Assembly (NCBI RefSeq): GCF_003121925.1
Contig: NZ_QEWR01000002.1
Span: 558,001-622,000 of the forward strand
DNA: 64,000 bases
Direction of reading: 5' to 3'
Source: Ignatzschineria indica
GTDB taxonomy: Bacteria; Pseudomonadota; Gammaproteobacteria; Cardiobacteriales; Wohlfahrtiimonadaceae
Shown piece by piece: positions 9,275 through 17,484 of the stretch (position 1 is the first letter of the stretch; the number at the start of each line of letters is the position of its first letter). The notes beneath the pieces were generated by a model. The model saw nothing but the letters and a program-made list of their open reading frames with translations, searched no databases and was not told the origin of the DNA. Both the position numbers and the translations under genes were made by a program.

Positions 9275-10556
9275 CCAGAGCGACAAGGGTGACTAACAAT
9301 ACAGGTAATATTAAGACAATTCCCACTTTAAAGTAGTAACCCCAAGTAATTTTGAGATTATTCTGACTCAATACATGTAACCATAACAGGGTTGCTAGAC
9401 TACCAATCGGTGTAATCTTAGGTCCGAGATCACTACCAATCACATTGGCATAAACCATTGCCTCTTTCGTCACACCTGTCGCAATAGAACTATCGATCGA
9501 AAGAACGCCAATTAAAACGGTAGGAAGATTATTCATGACCGACGATAGAAGCGCCGACAAGAGCCCGGTCCCGATCGTTGCGCTCCAGATCCCTGCTTCA
9601 ACTAACTGATTAAGAAGTATTACCAGATACGCCATCAGTCCGGCATTTCTTAAACCGAAGACCACCAGATACATCCCCAAAGAGAAGAGAACAATCTGCC
9701 AAGGCGCCAATAGAAGCACTTTTTTAGGTGCTACTACACCCCGTTTCCCGGCAACATAGAGAAGAAAGAGCGCGCCGGCACCGGCGATCACACTGAGCGG
9801 GATCTTATAGTGATCAGAGATAAAAAAACCGATCAGCAAAAGAATCAACGTTATCCAGCCAGCCCAAAAAAGAGGCTTATCTTCAATAACATTACTAGGG
9901 AGAAGCTTATTACCTGAAAGTTGATATTGAAATCGGATCTCTCTGCGATAGAAGAGCCCTAACACTAACATCGTCATCAAAATAGAGACGATATTGACCG
10001 GCACCATAACTGATGCATAACGCCCAAATGAGATCGCATAATAATCAGCAGAAACAATATTTACTAAGTTAGAGACTGTAAAAGGAAGACTTGCCGTATC
10101 GGCAATAAATCCTGCCCCCATCACAAAAGCTAATGTTGAAGCACGACTGACCCCCGCTTTCACTAAAATTGCCATCACAATCGGTGTTAAAATCAGCGCT
10201 GCACCATCATTGGCAAAGAATGCAGAGATCAATGCGCCTAAAAGCATCATTAGAAAGAAGAGCCTTAAACCGATGCCGGCTCCTAAACGAGTAATATGAA
10301 GTGCTGCCCACTCAAAGAAGTTGGCTTTATCCAACACAATACTGATAATAATTATCGCAATAAAGGTTAAAACGGCATTCCAGATAATTCCCCAGACAAT
10401 CCCGATATCGGACAGAGCGATGGTTCCTGTAACTAACGCTAAAATAGCGCCCAATGAGGCGCTATATCCTATCCCCAACCCTTTCGGTTGCCAAATCACC
10501 AGTATCATTGTAAAAATAAAGATCGAGAGAGCGAGAATCATAGCACTATCAATCAT
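9258..10556 (-). CDS. arsB: Arsenite efflux permease ArsB
   Basis: Inner-membrane arsenite/antimonite efflux carrier, here 432 residues with about 12 membrane segments. Stretches are nearly identical to E. coli ArsB as I remember it: [31 protein letters not shown]-like [58 protein letters not shown] at 10568 is possible, but the ATG at 10556 has GGAGG five bases upstream and is preferred. No arsR, arsC or arsH is nearby, which is unusual for arsB. A 14-base palindrome, ATTGATACATCAAT (10610-10623), lies upstream and could be an operator. Confidence 0.95.
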   Translation of the reverse strand: MIDSAMILALSIFIFTMILVIWQPKGLGIGYSASLGAILALVTGTIALSDIGIVWGIIWNAVLTFIAIIIISIVLDKANFFEWAALHITRLGAGIGLRLFFLMMLLGALISAFFANDGAALILTPIVMAILVKAGVSRASTLAFVMGAGFIADTASLPFTVSNLVNIVSADYYAISFGRYASVMVPVNIVSILMTMLVLGLFYRREIRFQYQLSGNKLLPSNVIEDKPLFWAGWITLILLLIGFFISDHYKIPLSVIAGAGALFLLYVAGKRGVVAPKKVLLLAPWQIVLFSLGMYLVVFGLRNAGLMAYLVILLNQLVEAGIWSATIGTGLLSALLSSVMNNLPTVLIGVLSIDSSIATGVTKEAMVYANVIGSDLGPKITPIGSLATLLWLHVLSQNNLKITWGYYFKVGIVLILPVLLVTLVALVIRLS

Positions 10557-10609
10557 CACGCCCTCCACTCTTTTACAGTTCTTTTACAGTAATACGTTAT
10601 TAATATATT

Positions 10610-10623
10610 ATTGATACATCAAT
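10610..10623. promoter_or_regulatory. Palindrome upstream of arsB
   Basis: ATTGAT-AC-ATCAAT is a perfect inverted repeat about 55 bases upstream of the arsB start, in AT-rich promoter-like DNA. Its form suits a dimeric winged-helix repressor such as ArsR, but no regulator gene is adjacent, so this is inference. Confidence 0.35.
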
Positions 10624-10687
10624 AATCAAGCGCAACTAGATATGCTCTACTCTATCTAGAAGACCTAGAAGCGCTATTTAGAAATTA

Positions 10688-11434
10688 TCATCTCTTAAGA
10701 AAAACAAGATCCCAAACACCATGCCCTAAACGACGCCCTCTTGCCTCAAATTTGGTCGGCATACGATGGGTAGGGTTTTCAATAAAGCCTTCCACACTAT
10801 TTTCATAATCAGGAGCGGCGAGCATCACCTCCATCATATGCTCTGCATAGGGTTCCCAGTCGGTTGCTAAACAGAGTCGACCACCACTACAGAGCTTTTT
10901 CGCAATAAGTGCAACAAATTCAGGCTGAATGATACGACGTTTATGATGCTTCTTCTTATGCCAAGGATCGGGGAAGAAGATCTGAACACAATCGAGCGCT
11001 CCATCAGGTATCGCATGCTTTAAGATATGAACGGCATCATAATCGATCACTCGAATATTGGTTAATCCCTTCTCCTCAACATCTAAGAGTAGACGACCAA
11101 CACCAGGTCGATGCACTTCGATCCCTAAAAAATCACGCGCAGGTTCATTTTCAGCCATCTTAGAGAGAGAGGCACCATCACCAAAACCGATCTCTAAAGT
11201 ACGCGCACGGTTTTGACGGCCAAAAATCTGATCAAGATCCCAGACCTCATCCACAATTGTATGAGAGAGAAGATAGGGACTCTCTGCTAAAATTCGCTCT
11301 TGCCCCTTTGTTAGTCGCCCTTCTCGCTTCACAAATGAACGAACGGTTCGTAGTGGACGATCCTTTTGCTGATCCTTCACTACATCATCATGCTTTTCAA
11401 GCACCACTTCATTACTGTTTTCGATATTTCTCAT
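10688..11434 (-). CDS. trmB: tRNA (guanine-N7-)-methyltransferase
   Basis: Methylates G46 in the tRNA variable loop using SAM; cytoplasmic. The 248-residue protein shows the SAM-binding motif [11 protein letters not shown] (about 95-105), the family signature [15 protein letters not shown], a following [14 protein letters not shown], and the C-terminal [18 protein letters not shown]. The first 60 residues are charged and variable, so a start a few codons downstream cannot be excluded. The start lies inside ispG: the two genes overlap by 23 bases on the same strand, which implies translational coupling. Confidence 0.95.
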   Translation of the reverse strand: MRNIENSNEVVLEKHDDVVKDQQKDRPLRTVRSFVKREGRLTKGQERILAESPYLLSHTIVDEVWDLDQIFGRQNRARTLEIGFGDGASLSKMAENEPARDFLGIEVHRPGVGRLLLDVEEKGLTNIRVIDYDAVHILKHAIPDGALDCVQIFFPDPWHKKKHHKRRIIQPEFVALIAKKLCSGGRLCLATDWEPYAEHMMEVMLAAPDYENSVEGFIENPTHRMPTKFEARGRRLGHGVWDLVFLKR

Positions 11435-12635
11435 TAATATATTCGTTTATGATCTGTTTAAATTCTTGAGCGATCTGCTCCCCTTTTAGGGTTACTGATC
11501 GTTCACCATCAATATAGACTGGTGCGACAGGTCGCTCACCATTCCCCGGTAGACTAATGCCGATATTCGCCATTTTAGATTCGCCAGGGCCGTTAACAAT
11601 ACATCCCATAACTGCAACCACCATCTTCTCAACCCCTTCATATTGGGTCTTCCAAGTAGGCATATTGTTATCGATATAGGATTGAATATCTTGCGCTAAA
11701 TGTTGGAAATCATCACTACTTGTTCGGCCACATCCTGGGCAAGCGACCACTTTTGGGGTAAAAGCACGAATCTGTAGACTCTGTAAAATCTCTTTCCCTA
11801 CGAGCACTTCCTCGGTCCGAGAGGCATTAGGTTCCGGCGTTAAAGAGATACGAATGGTATCACCAATTCCTTCTTGAAGTAAGACGGCTAATGCCGCAGT
11901 TGAAGCCACTGTTCCCTTCATTCCCATCCCTGCTTCTGTTAAGCCCAGATGGAGCGGTACCTGAGTCAATGGTGCGATATCACGATAGACCTTAATTAAC
12001 TGCTGGCTCTGACTCACTTTCACAGAGAGGATAATATCTTCATCTGTCATCCCAATCTCTTTCGCAAAAGCAATACTCTCTAGCGCCGAGACAATCATCG
12101 CTTCACACATCAATTCATCATTAGACAGAGGGATTGTTTTTTTAAGATTCTCATCCCAAAGACGCTTTAAAACCTCAGGATCTAAACTCCCCCAATTGAC
12201 ACCGATTCTAACCGGCTTTTGATGCTTGAGCGCCTCCTCAACGATGGCACTAAATTGTTCATCTTTTCGTGCCCCGCGCCCTACATTGCCGGGATTAATT
12301 CGCAATTTCGCCAATGCTTTGGCACATTCAGGCTCAGCTTGCAGTAAACGATGCCCATTAAAGTGAAAATCCCCAACAATCGGCGTCTCATACCCCGTAG
12401 CTCTTAGCTGCTCTACAATATGAGGAACAGCCTTTGCCGCTAATTCGGTATTGACCGTGACGCGAACAAGCTCCGAGCCAGCATCCGCAAGCTCAATAAT
12501 CTGCGCAACAGTTGCCGCAACATCTTCTGTATTGGTATTGGTCATCGACTGAACCCTAATTGGATAATCAGAACCGATGCCGATATTTCCCACCATCACT
12601 TGACTTGTGGGGCGTCTTTTGATGGTAAAAACCAT
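11412..12635 (-). CDS. ispG: 4-hydroxy-3-methylbut-2-en-1-yl diphosphate synthase (flavodoxin)
   Basis: Sixth-step enzyme of the MEP isoprenoid pathway, a [4Fe-4S] reductive dehydratase. The 407 residues carry the N-terminal TIM-barrel segment ([26 protein letters not shown]) and the C-terminal cluster ligands in [10 protein letters not shown] and [10 protein letters not shown]. Length fits proteobacterial IspG (about 370-410). AAAGGACTTTAT precedes the ATG. It is the first gene of a two-gene unit with trmB, rather than the more usual rodZ-ispG-hisS setting. Confidence 0.97.
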   Translation of the reverse strand: MVFTIKRRPTSQVMVGNIGIGSDYPIRVQSMTNTNTEDVAATVAQIIELADAGSELVRVTVNTELAAKAVPHIVEQLRATGYETPIVGDFHFNGHRLLQAEPECAKALAKLRINPGNVGRGARKDEQFSAIVEEALKHQKPVRIGVNWGSLDPEVLKRLWDENLKKTIPLSNDELMCEAMIVSALESIAFAKEIGMTDEDIILSVKVSQSQQLIKVYRDIAPLTQVPLHLGLTEAGMGMKGTVASTAALAVLLQEGIGDTIRISLTPEPNASRTEEVLVGKEILQSLQIRAFTPKVVACPGCGRTSSDDFQHLAQDIQSYIDNNMPTWKTQYEGVEKMVVAVMGCIVNGPGESKMANIGISLPGNGERPVAPVYIDGERSVTLKGEQIAQEFKQIINEYINEKYRKQ

Positions 12636-12976
12636 ATAAAGTCCTTTGTTGAAGATCTAAAGTTATCAATGCCGGACATTATCGCTAAAATAAGCCCTTT
12701 GCACAAGATCGGGAGTGGGTGATTCTTATCTATCACCCCTCTATCATTGGTTATCGAGAATTTTTATTGGAAATTACTGGTCGATGGAGATTGATGATCG
12801 AGAAAAAGATTACTCCCCCAGCGACTTCATCCTCTTTACCTCACCCCTTTGCTTTATCGATGACAGCTAGGAATCTCTGTTATAATCGTAAATATGAAAA
12901 ATATCATCAGATATAGTCATCAGATATAATCATCAGGCACATTAATATAAGGTTATAAATAAGGTTATAAAATTTT
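12636..12976. other. Intergenic between divergent ispG and hemJ, with short duplications
   Basis: No supported gene. Two short tandem duplications are visible: TCATCAGATATAR, 13 bp twice (12904-12929) plus a partial third copy, and ATAAGGTTATAA, 12 bp repeated immediately before hemJ. The second duplicates the AAGG of the hemJ ribosome-binding site. Both promoters must lie here. Confidence 0.5.
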
Positions 12977-13414
12977 ATGTCATATCTTGTCTACAAAGCG
13001 CTACATATTATCTTTATGGTCACATGGTTTGCTGGCCTCTTCTACCTTCCCCGAATTTTTGTCTATCATGCATCAAATAGTAATCCCGCAACAAGCGAGA
13101 CATTTAAGGTGATGGAGAAAAAGTTGATGATCATGACCAATATTGGCGGAGCCCTTACCGTCATATTTGGTTTGATCTTGATTATGAAGAATCCGGCACT
13201 TCTTAAGATGGGATGGTTTCATTTTAAATTGACACTCGTCTTTCTTCTTCTGATCTACCACTTCTACTGCTATCGTTATGTGTTAATCTTCCGTCACGAT
13301 AAAAATCACCACTCCCACAAGTTTTATCGTTACTTCAATGAGATTCCAAGCGTTATCTTAGTGCTAGTTGTCTTCCTTGTAATCCTAAAAGCGATCCCCT
13401 TTATTCACTTCTAA
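12977..13414 (+). CDS. hemJ: Protoporphyrinogen IX oxidase HemJ
   Basis: Membrane protein that oxidises protoporphyrinogen IX to protoporphyrin IX in haem synthesis of bacteria lacking HemG/HemY. The 145 residues have four hydrophobic segments, the conserved His10 in the KALHIIFMVTWFAGLFYLPR segment, and FHFKLTLVFLLL-like WFHFKLTLVFLLLIYH in helix 3, with the conserved Lys. Length matches the family (about 140-150). The gene is monocistronic, with a terminator hairpin after it. Finding it implies that haem synthesis here uses the HemJ route. Confidence 0.93.
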   Translation: MSYLVYKALHIIFMVTWFAGLFYLPRIFVYHASNSNPATSETFKVMEKKLMIMTNIGGALTVIFGLILIMKNPALLKMGWFHFKLTLVFLLLIYHFYCYRYVLIFRHDKNHHSHKFYRYFNEIPSVILVLVVFLVILKAIPFIHF

Positions 13415-13444
13415 TTTGACCACTTTTCCATAATCTCCCATAAA

Positions 13445-13470
13445 AAGAGGCTAGTCCTAGCTAGCCTCTT
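13445..13470. terminator. Terminator between convergent hemJ and bcp
   Basis: AAGAGGCTAG (13445-13454) and CTAGCCTCTT (13461-13470) form a perfect 10-bp stem with a 6-base loop. On the minus strand it is followed by T5, so it terminates bcp well; hemJ readthrough may stop here too. Confidence 0.8.
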
Positions 13471-13480
13471 CTATCATCCA

Positions 13481-13529
13481 TCTGTTATCTGTTATCTGTT
13501 GTCTGTTGTCTGTTGTCTGTTGTCTGTTA
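13481..13529. repeat. Seven tandem copies of a heptamer TCTGTTR
   Basis: Seven uninterrupted 7-bp units TCTGTT(A/G): copies 1, 2 and 7 end in A and copies 3-6 in G. They sit between the terminator and the bcp stop codon. The same heptamer recurs in three copies upstream of trpB (40607-40627). Confidence 0.9.
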
Positions 13530-13544
13530 TTATTTAAGCACTAT

Positions 13545-14015
13545 CTATAGCGATTTTAACGTCTCTAAAACCTCTTCTGCATGACCCGGCACCTTCACTT
13601 TACGCCACTCATGAAGAATTGTTCCACTCTTATCGAAGATGAAGGTACTACGTTCAATCCCCATCCCTACCTTACCAAACATCTTCTTCTCTTTAATCAC
13701 ATCAAAGGCGCGGCAGAGTGTCTCTTCCGGATCTGATAAGAGGGGAAAATTGAGTTCAAATTTATCTGAAAACTTAATATGAGAATTTTTACTATCTCGA
13801 GAAGCCCCTACAACAGCACAATCTAGCTCAGCAAATTGCGATAATAATTTATTAAAATCTTGTACTTCATTACTGCACCCCGGCGTATTATCCTTTGGAT
13901 AGAAGAAGAGCACAATATACTTCTCCTTTAAAGAGTCGAGCTCCAATGGCTCTCTCTGCGTCTCATAGGGGGTTGATAAAATTTCTGTTGTGACTTTCTC
14001 AATCATATTTCCCAT
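13545..14015 (-). CDS. bcp: Thioredoxin-dependent thiol peroxidase (BCP/PrxQ family)
   Basis: Peroxiredoxin that reduces hydrogen peroxide and organic hydroperoxides; cytoplasmic. The 156-residue protein has the peroxidatic motif FFYPKDNTPGCSNEV with Cys47, plus GASRDS and the C-terminal VPGHAEEVLETL of the family. The usual second cysteine five residues after the catalytic one in E. coli Bcp is replaced (position 52 is Gln), so resolution must use another Cys or a partner thiol. ACGGAG precedes the first ATG; the second Met (codon 4) is an alternative start. Confidence 0.93.
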   Translation of the reverse strand: MGNMIEKVTTEILSTPYETQREPLELDSLKEKYIVLFFYPKDNTPGCSNEVQDFNKLLSQFAELDCAVVGASRDSKNSHIKFSDKFELNFPLLSDPEETLCRAFDVIKEKKMFGKVGMGIERSTFIFDKSGTILHEWRKVKVPGHAEEVLETLKSL

Positions 14016-14103
14016 TCTAAAACTCCGTTACTTATAGTTATAGGTTATCGATCAGTTGTCGATCACTTTGACAATCGATCTTTCCATCTCTTCTCAATAT
14101 AAC

Positions 14104-14194
14104 ATGAATAGACCATATGAATAGATCACATAAATAGATCATGCGAATGAATCATGTGAATGAATCGTATGAATGGATCACATCAATAGATAGC
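14104..14194. repeat. Seven tandem 13-bp units upstream of dprA
   Basis: Seven contiguous 13-base units of consensus ATGAATAGATCAC with 1-5 differences each, starting at 14104, 14117, 14130, 14143, 14156, 14169 and 14182. The array ends 19 bases before the dprA start, so it occupies the likely promoter/5' leader. Each unit holds a GATC-like core (ATAGATCA), so several contain a possible Dam site. Confidence 0.9.
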
Positions 14195-14213
14195 ATAAAG
14201 AGTAAGGATTAAA

Positions 14214-15392
14214 TTGATGCTACAGGATTGGCTGACGCTCTACTATACCCCAAAAATTGGCGCAAGACGCTTTCAACAACTTCTCAACTATTTTGGCTCT
14301 ATCGAGAAGATTTTAGAAGCAGATCAACTCGCTTGGCAAGAAGCGGGAATTCCCAGCTCTGTCAAACATCCTAATCATTACCAATTAACACCTAAAATAG
14401 AAGCGGCACTCAATTGGGCGGAAGAGCCTAATCATGCCATTTTACATCTTGAAAGCGAATCCTATCCACCCCTCTTAAAAGAGATCTTCGATCCACCGGC
14501 GATCCTCTTTGTTAAGGGCTCTATCCCGCTTCTCTCCGCACCCCAAATTGCGATCGTAGGTACGCGCAAGCCGACAGAAGAAGGAAGCTATAATGCTAAA
14601 CTTTTCGCCTCAGAATTAACCGCTGCCGGACTTACGGTAACGAGTGGTTTAGCACTAGGTATCGACTATATTGCCCACAAATCAGCTGTTGAACGTCAAG
14701 CACCTACCGTTGCCGTTTTAGGAACGGGGCTCAATGAGATCTATCCGAAAAACCATCTTCCCTTGAGCGAAGCGATTATTGAATATGGAGGCGCCATTAT
14801 TAGCGAATATCCTCTCCATATGCCGGCAAAACCTCAAAACTTTCCCCGGAGAAATCGTATTATTGCAGGTTTATCTCTCGGCACATTGGTGGTAGAAGCT
14901 GCACAAAAATCAGGCTCTCTCATCACTGCAAGAATGAGCATGGAGGAGAATCGTGATCTCTTTACCATTCCCGGCTCCATCCATTCACCACAATCTCGAG
15001 GCTGTCATCAATTGATTCGTGAAGGCGCAACCTTGGTAGAATCGACTCACGATATCCGCTCTCTACTCAAGGGCTGGATTGACCCTGCACCAGACTCACC
15101 ACAAACATCTCTTAATCTTATCATTGAAGAGGAGCTCCCTAATGAGAAAGCCAAAAATAGTCGCTTCCGCCCAAAGAGCGAAAAGAGGACTGTTAGAACA
15201 CCAGCCCCACGACTACCGGCAGATCACCCTCAATATGAGCTCTATCAGCTCTTAATAACACCAAAATCGATCAACCAACTAGTTGAACAACTTAATAAGA
15301 GCGCTGCAGATATCACCACTGATCTGATGATGCTTGAGATCGAAGGCGTCATCACCTCTGATCAAGGAATCTATCAACAAAAAAGAGGTTAA
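14214..15392 (+). CDS. dprA: DNA-processing protein DprA
   Basis: Loads RecA onto incoming single-stranded DNA during natural transformation. The 392 residues comprise an N-terminal SAM-like domain (about 1-60), the extended Rossmann DprA/Smf core (about 75-285) with IVGTRKPTEEGS, SGLALGIDYIAHKSA, VLGTGLNEIYPK and QNFPRRNRIIAGLS, and a C-terminal winged-helix domain (about 335-390, ELYQLLITPKSINQL). AGTAAGGA precedes the ATG. Here it is not followed by topA or smg, unlike many relatives. ComEC is encoded 36 kb away, so the window holds two transformation genes. Confidence 0.95.
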   Translation: MMLQDWLTLYYTPKIGARRFQQLLNYFGSIEKILEADQLAWQEAGIPSSVKHPNHYQLTPKIEAALNWAEEPNHAILHLESESYPPLLKEIFDPPAILFVKGSIPLLSAPQIAIVGTRKPTEEGSYNAKLFASELTAAGLTVTSGLALGIDYIAHKSAVERQAPTVAVLGTGLNEIYPKNHLPLSEAIIEYGGAIISEYPLHMPAKPQNFPRRNRIIAGLSLGTLVVEAAQKSGSLITARMSMEENRDLFTIPGSIHSPQSRGCHQLIREGATLVESTHDIRSLLKGWIDPAPDSPQTSLNLIIEEELPNEKAKNSRFRPKSEKRTVRTPAPRLPADHPQYELYQLLITPKSINQLVEQLNKSAADITTDLMMLEIEGVITSDQGIYQQKRG

Positions 15393-15418
15393 ATCGATTA
15401 TCAAAGTATGATGAGGAG

Positions 15419-16150
15419 TTAACGGCTCGGCAGATCGATAAAGTATTCCCGTTTAATCTGCTCATATTGCTTTATAAACTCCGTACGAGAGTACCCCTTG
15501 AGATAACACCCTTCAGCACTCATCAATAAAATATCGATAGTAGGATGAAAAAAGGTTGTTAGACTCAATTGAGGTAGAGATCGATTCTTAATAAATGCAT
15601 CCCAAAAAGAGTCTTCAATATCTCTACTCTCTTTAATCATAGGAATCTGCTTCTCTAACAATAGCGCTTCGAGCGATTCTGTTAACGAATTTCCCACCAC
15701 AACAAGTTGTGAAAAGAGATTGATCTCTTGCAGAAAAGTGAAAAACTCGAGTGTTGCCTCTTCATTTCCTCGATAGAGATAGAAGAGACGTAACTCCCCT
15801 AAAAGACTATTGATACCCCTTAATCGTTCCCCTTCCCGCCACTCAAAGTAAGGAAGCGAAGCGCCGGCACTGAGAGCATATTGATGATCAAATACCGATT
15901 GTGTACTACCGGCTAAATAATTCGCAAAAATTTGCAGACGCGCTAACGCCTCATCGCTCGTAAGATTCTTTAAAGTAGGGAGATAACGCTCCATCCTCCA
16001 ACTTGAAGGCATCGATATCTGTACCCGAAATGGACGCTTTGCAACCATTCGTTTTAAGAGCTCTATCTCCGCACTCATCTCCGTTAGGGGGGCGATATAG
16101 AAATTCTCTAAAGTACTCAATACTTGATCTTTTCGATTTTGAATCATCAT
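15419..16150 (-). CDS. Uncharacterised protein, 243 aa
   Basis: I do not recognise this family. The protein is soluble by appearance: no signal peptide, no membrane helix, mixed charge, with aromatic-rich segments (FFTFLQEINLF, SLTTFFHPTIDILLM). A GxxxTESLEALLLEKQIPMI stretch has alternating hydrophobics like an alpha/beta fold. GAGGAT lies before two consecutive ATGs (16150 and 16147); the second has better spacing. It is convergent with dprA (26 bases between stops). No neighbour suggests a role. Confidence 0.75.
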   Translation of the reverse strand: MMIQNRKDQVLSTLENFYIAPLTEMSAEIELLKRMVAKRPFRVQISMPSSWRMERYLPTLKNLTSDEALARLQIFANYLAGSTQSVFDHQYALSAGASLPYFEWREGERLRGINSLLGELRLFYLYRGNEEATLEFFTFLQEINLFSQLVVVGNSLTESLEALLLEKQIPMIKESRDIEDSFWDAFIKNRSLPQLSLTTFFHPTIDILLMSAEGCYLKGYSRTEFIKQYEQIKREYFIDLPSR

Positions 16151-16309
16151 ATCCTCACTACATATTTAGTGTTCTATCATATCGATCTTATGTAATAAAC
16201 TCTAGCAGAGGATTAATGAAAATAATCGGTCATGGTCGGCAATGGTCAATATCAATCGATTCATGCGGATTATACTGATTATACAAGCAGGAAGATAAAT
16301 ACCAGCAAT

Positions 16310-16336
16310 AAAAAAGGTGCTTATCAAATAAGCACC
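16310..16336 (-). terminator. Rho-independent terminator of the BI-1 gene
   Basis: GGTGCTTAT (16316-16324) pairs perfectly with ATAAGCACC (16328-16336) around a 3-base loop. On the minus strand it is followed by six Ts (plus-strand A run 16310-16315). It is 49 bases beyond the stop of the Bax-inhibitor family gene. Confidence 0.9.
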
Positions 16337-16384
16337 CTCTTATACTTATACTCTTTACAATGATCTCGGCGATACGCCTACTGA

Positions 16385-17074
16385 TTAATCATTACTTGCA
16401 AGGATTAAACGAAGTAAGCTTGAGAAGATATTATAGAGCGCAATATAGATATCTAATGCTACGCTGATATAGTTATCTTCTCCACCTCTGACAACACTAT
16501 TCACGCGCCATAAGATGATTGCTCCTGAAAATGGAATGATCAACATCGATAAAATCAAGTTAATCATCGGCATCTTTAAGAAGAGGAAGTTAAGCGCGAT
16601 AGTGATAATCATCACAATCCCTAACGCTCCAACATACTTACCAATTGGAGAGAAATCTTTTGTTTTATCTCCACCCAAAATAGCTAATACTAAGAAGAGA
16701 CCCGCAGTTCCTCCTGCTGCAATCCCGATATATTGCCAGCCATTTGTGGATTTAAGCGCTAATGTTAAGAGAGGACCTAACATCATTCCCATCAAAAAGG
16801 TAAAGACAAACATCAATACCAAACCGGTAACCGATGTTTTATTCGCCTCAATCGCAAAAGAGAGACCGTAGAAAGCCACCATAAAACCGATAAAGAAGAT
16901 AATGGGGCTTGAAACCATTAAGTTTAAGACAACATTGGTTTGTACTGAGATAAAAGCACCAATAATTGTCGGAATAAGGGAGAGCGCAACTAAAGTATAA
17001 GCTTGACGCAATACCTTATGCATCCCTTCACGCTGTACGCCAGTATAGGCATCTGCCTGATAATAGTTATTCAT
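16385..17074 (-). CDS. Bax inhibitor-1/YccA family membrane protein
   Basis: Seven-helix inner-membrane protein of the BI-1 (TMBIM) family; in E. coli the relative YccA modulates FtsH, and structural work on the family shows a pH-sensitive calcium leak. The 229 residues show about seven hydrophobic segments and the family C-terminus with paired acidic residues (NYISVALDIYIALYNIFSSLLRLI). Typical length is 215-235. It is monocistronic with a strong terminator. A functional link with LapB/FtsH control elsewhere in the window is possible but only inferred. Confidence 0.92.
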   Translation of the reverse strand: MNNYYQADAYTGVQREGMHKVLRQAYTLVALSLIPTIIGAFISVQTNVVLNLMVSSPIIFFIGFMVAFYGLSFAIEANKTSVTGLVLMFVFTFLMGMMLGPLLTLALKSTNGWQYIGIAAGGTAGLFLVLAILGGDKTKDFSPIGKYVGALGIVMIITIALNFLFLKMPMINLILSMLIIPFSGAIILWRVNSVVRGGEDNYISVALDIYIALYNIFSSLLRLILASND

Positions 17075-17484
17075 CTAATTAACTCCTAAGGGTTAGTTGT
17101 AGATCGACCTTTTCAACGATCGATATTTATCATGAATGAACGAAAGTTAATAAAATAGTAAAACTTAAAGCCTCTCTTCCTACAGCTCTATCCACTCATA
17201 CCGCTCATGTCTAAAGAAATCTAGCCCCTTTTTGACAATCATCGATACACTATAGCAATATCTTACAGAAAACCTGTGTATATCTATGCAGATCTGTATA
17301 GATCTATGCAAATATATACTAAACCTGTGGAAAGAGTTAGCTTCTCTTTATATCGATTGTATCATCTTTGATAGAAATTTAGCGAGCCTTTCCGTTGAAA
17401 TTAAGCGTAAAAAATGAGATTCTACACTCCATTAAAGTTTATTAGCCTGATCTTTCTGATCCCAACTTTCGAGCATAAATTGTC
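17075..17484. other. Intergenic between divergent BI-1 gene and lptD
   Basis: About 410 bases with no supported gene. Near 17270-17335 there are overlapping TATCTATGCAGATCTGTATAGATCTATGCA-like words (a roughly 15-bp partial duplication) flanked by CCTGTGKA words. The promoters of both flanking genes must lie here; I could not assign -35/-10 boxes with confidence. Confidence 0.4.

Noticed and set aside
12719-12916. 65-codon plus-strand frame in the ispG-hemJ gap
   Set aside because: No ribosome-binding site, low-complexity ends with a 13-bp duplication, no family resemblance.
17270-17340. CCTGTGGA/CCTGTGTA words looked like DnaA boxes near lptD
   Set aside because: No full TTATNCACA match and no cluster of such boxes; not an origin.
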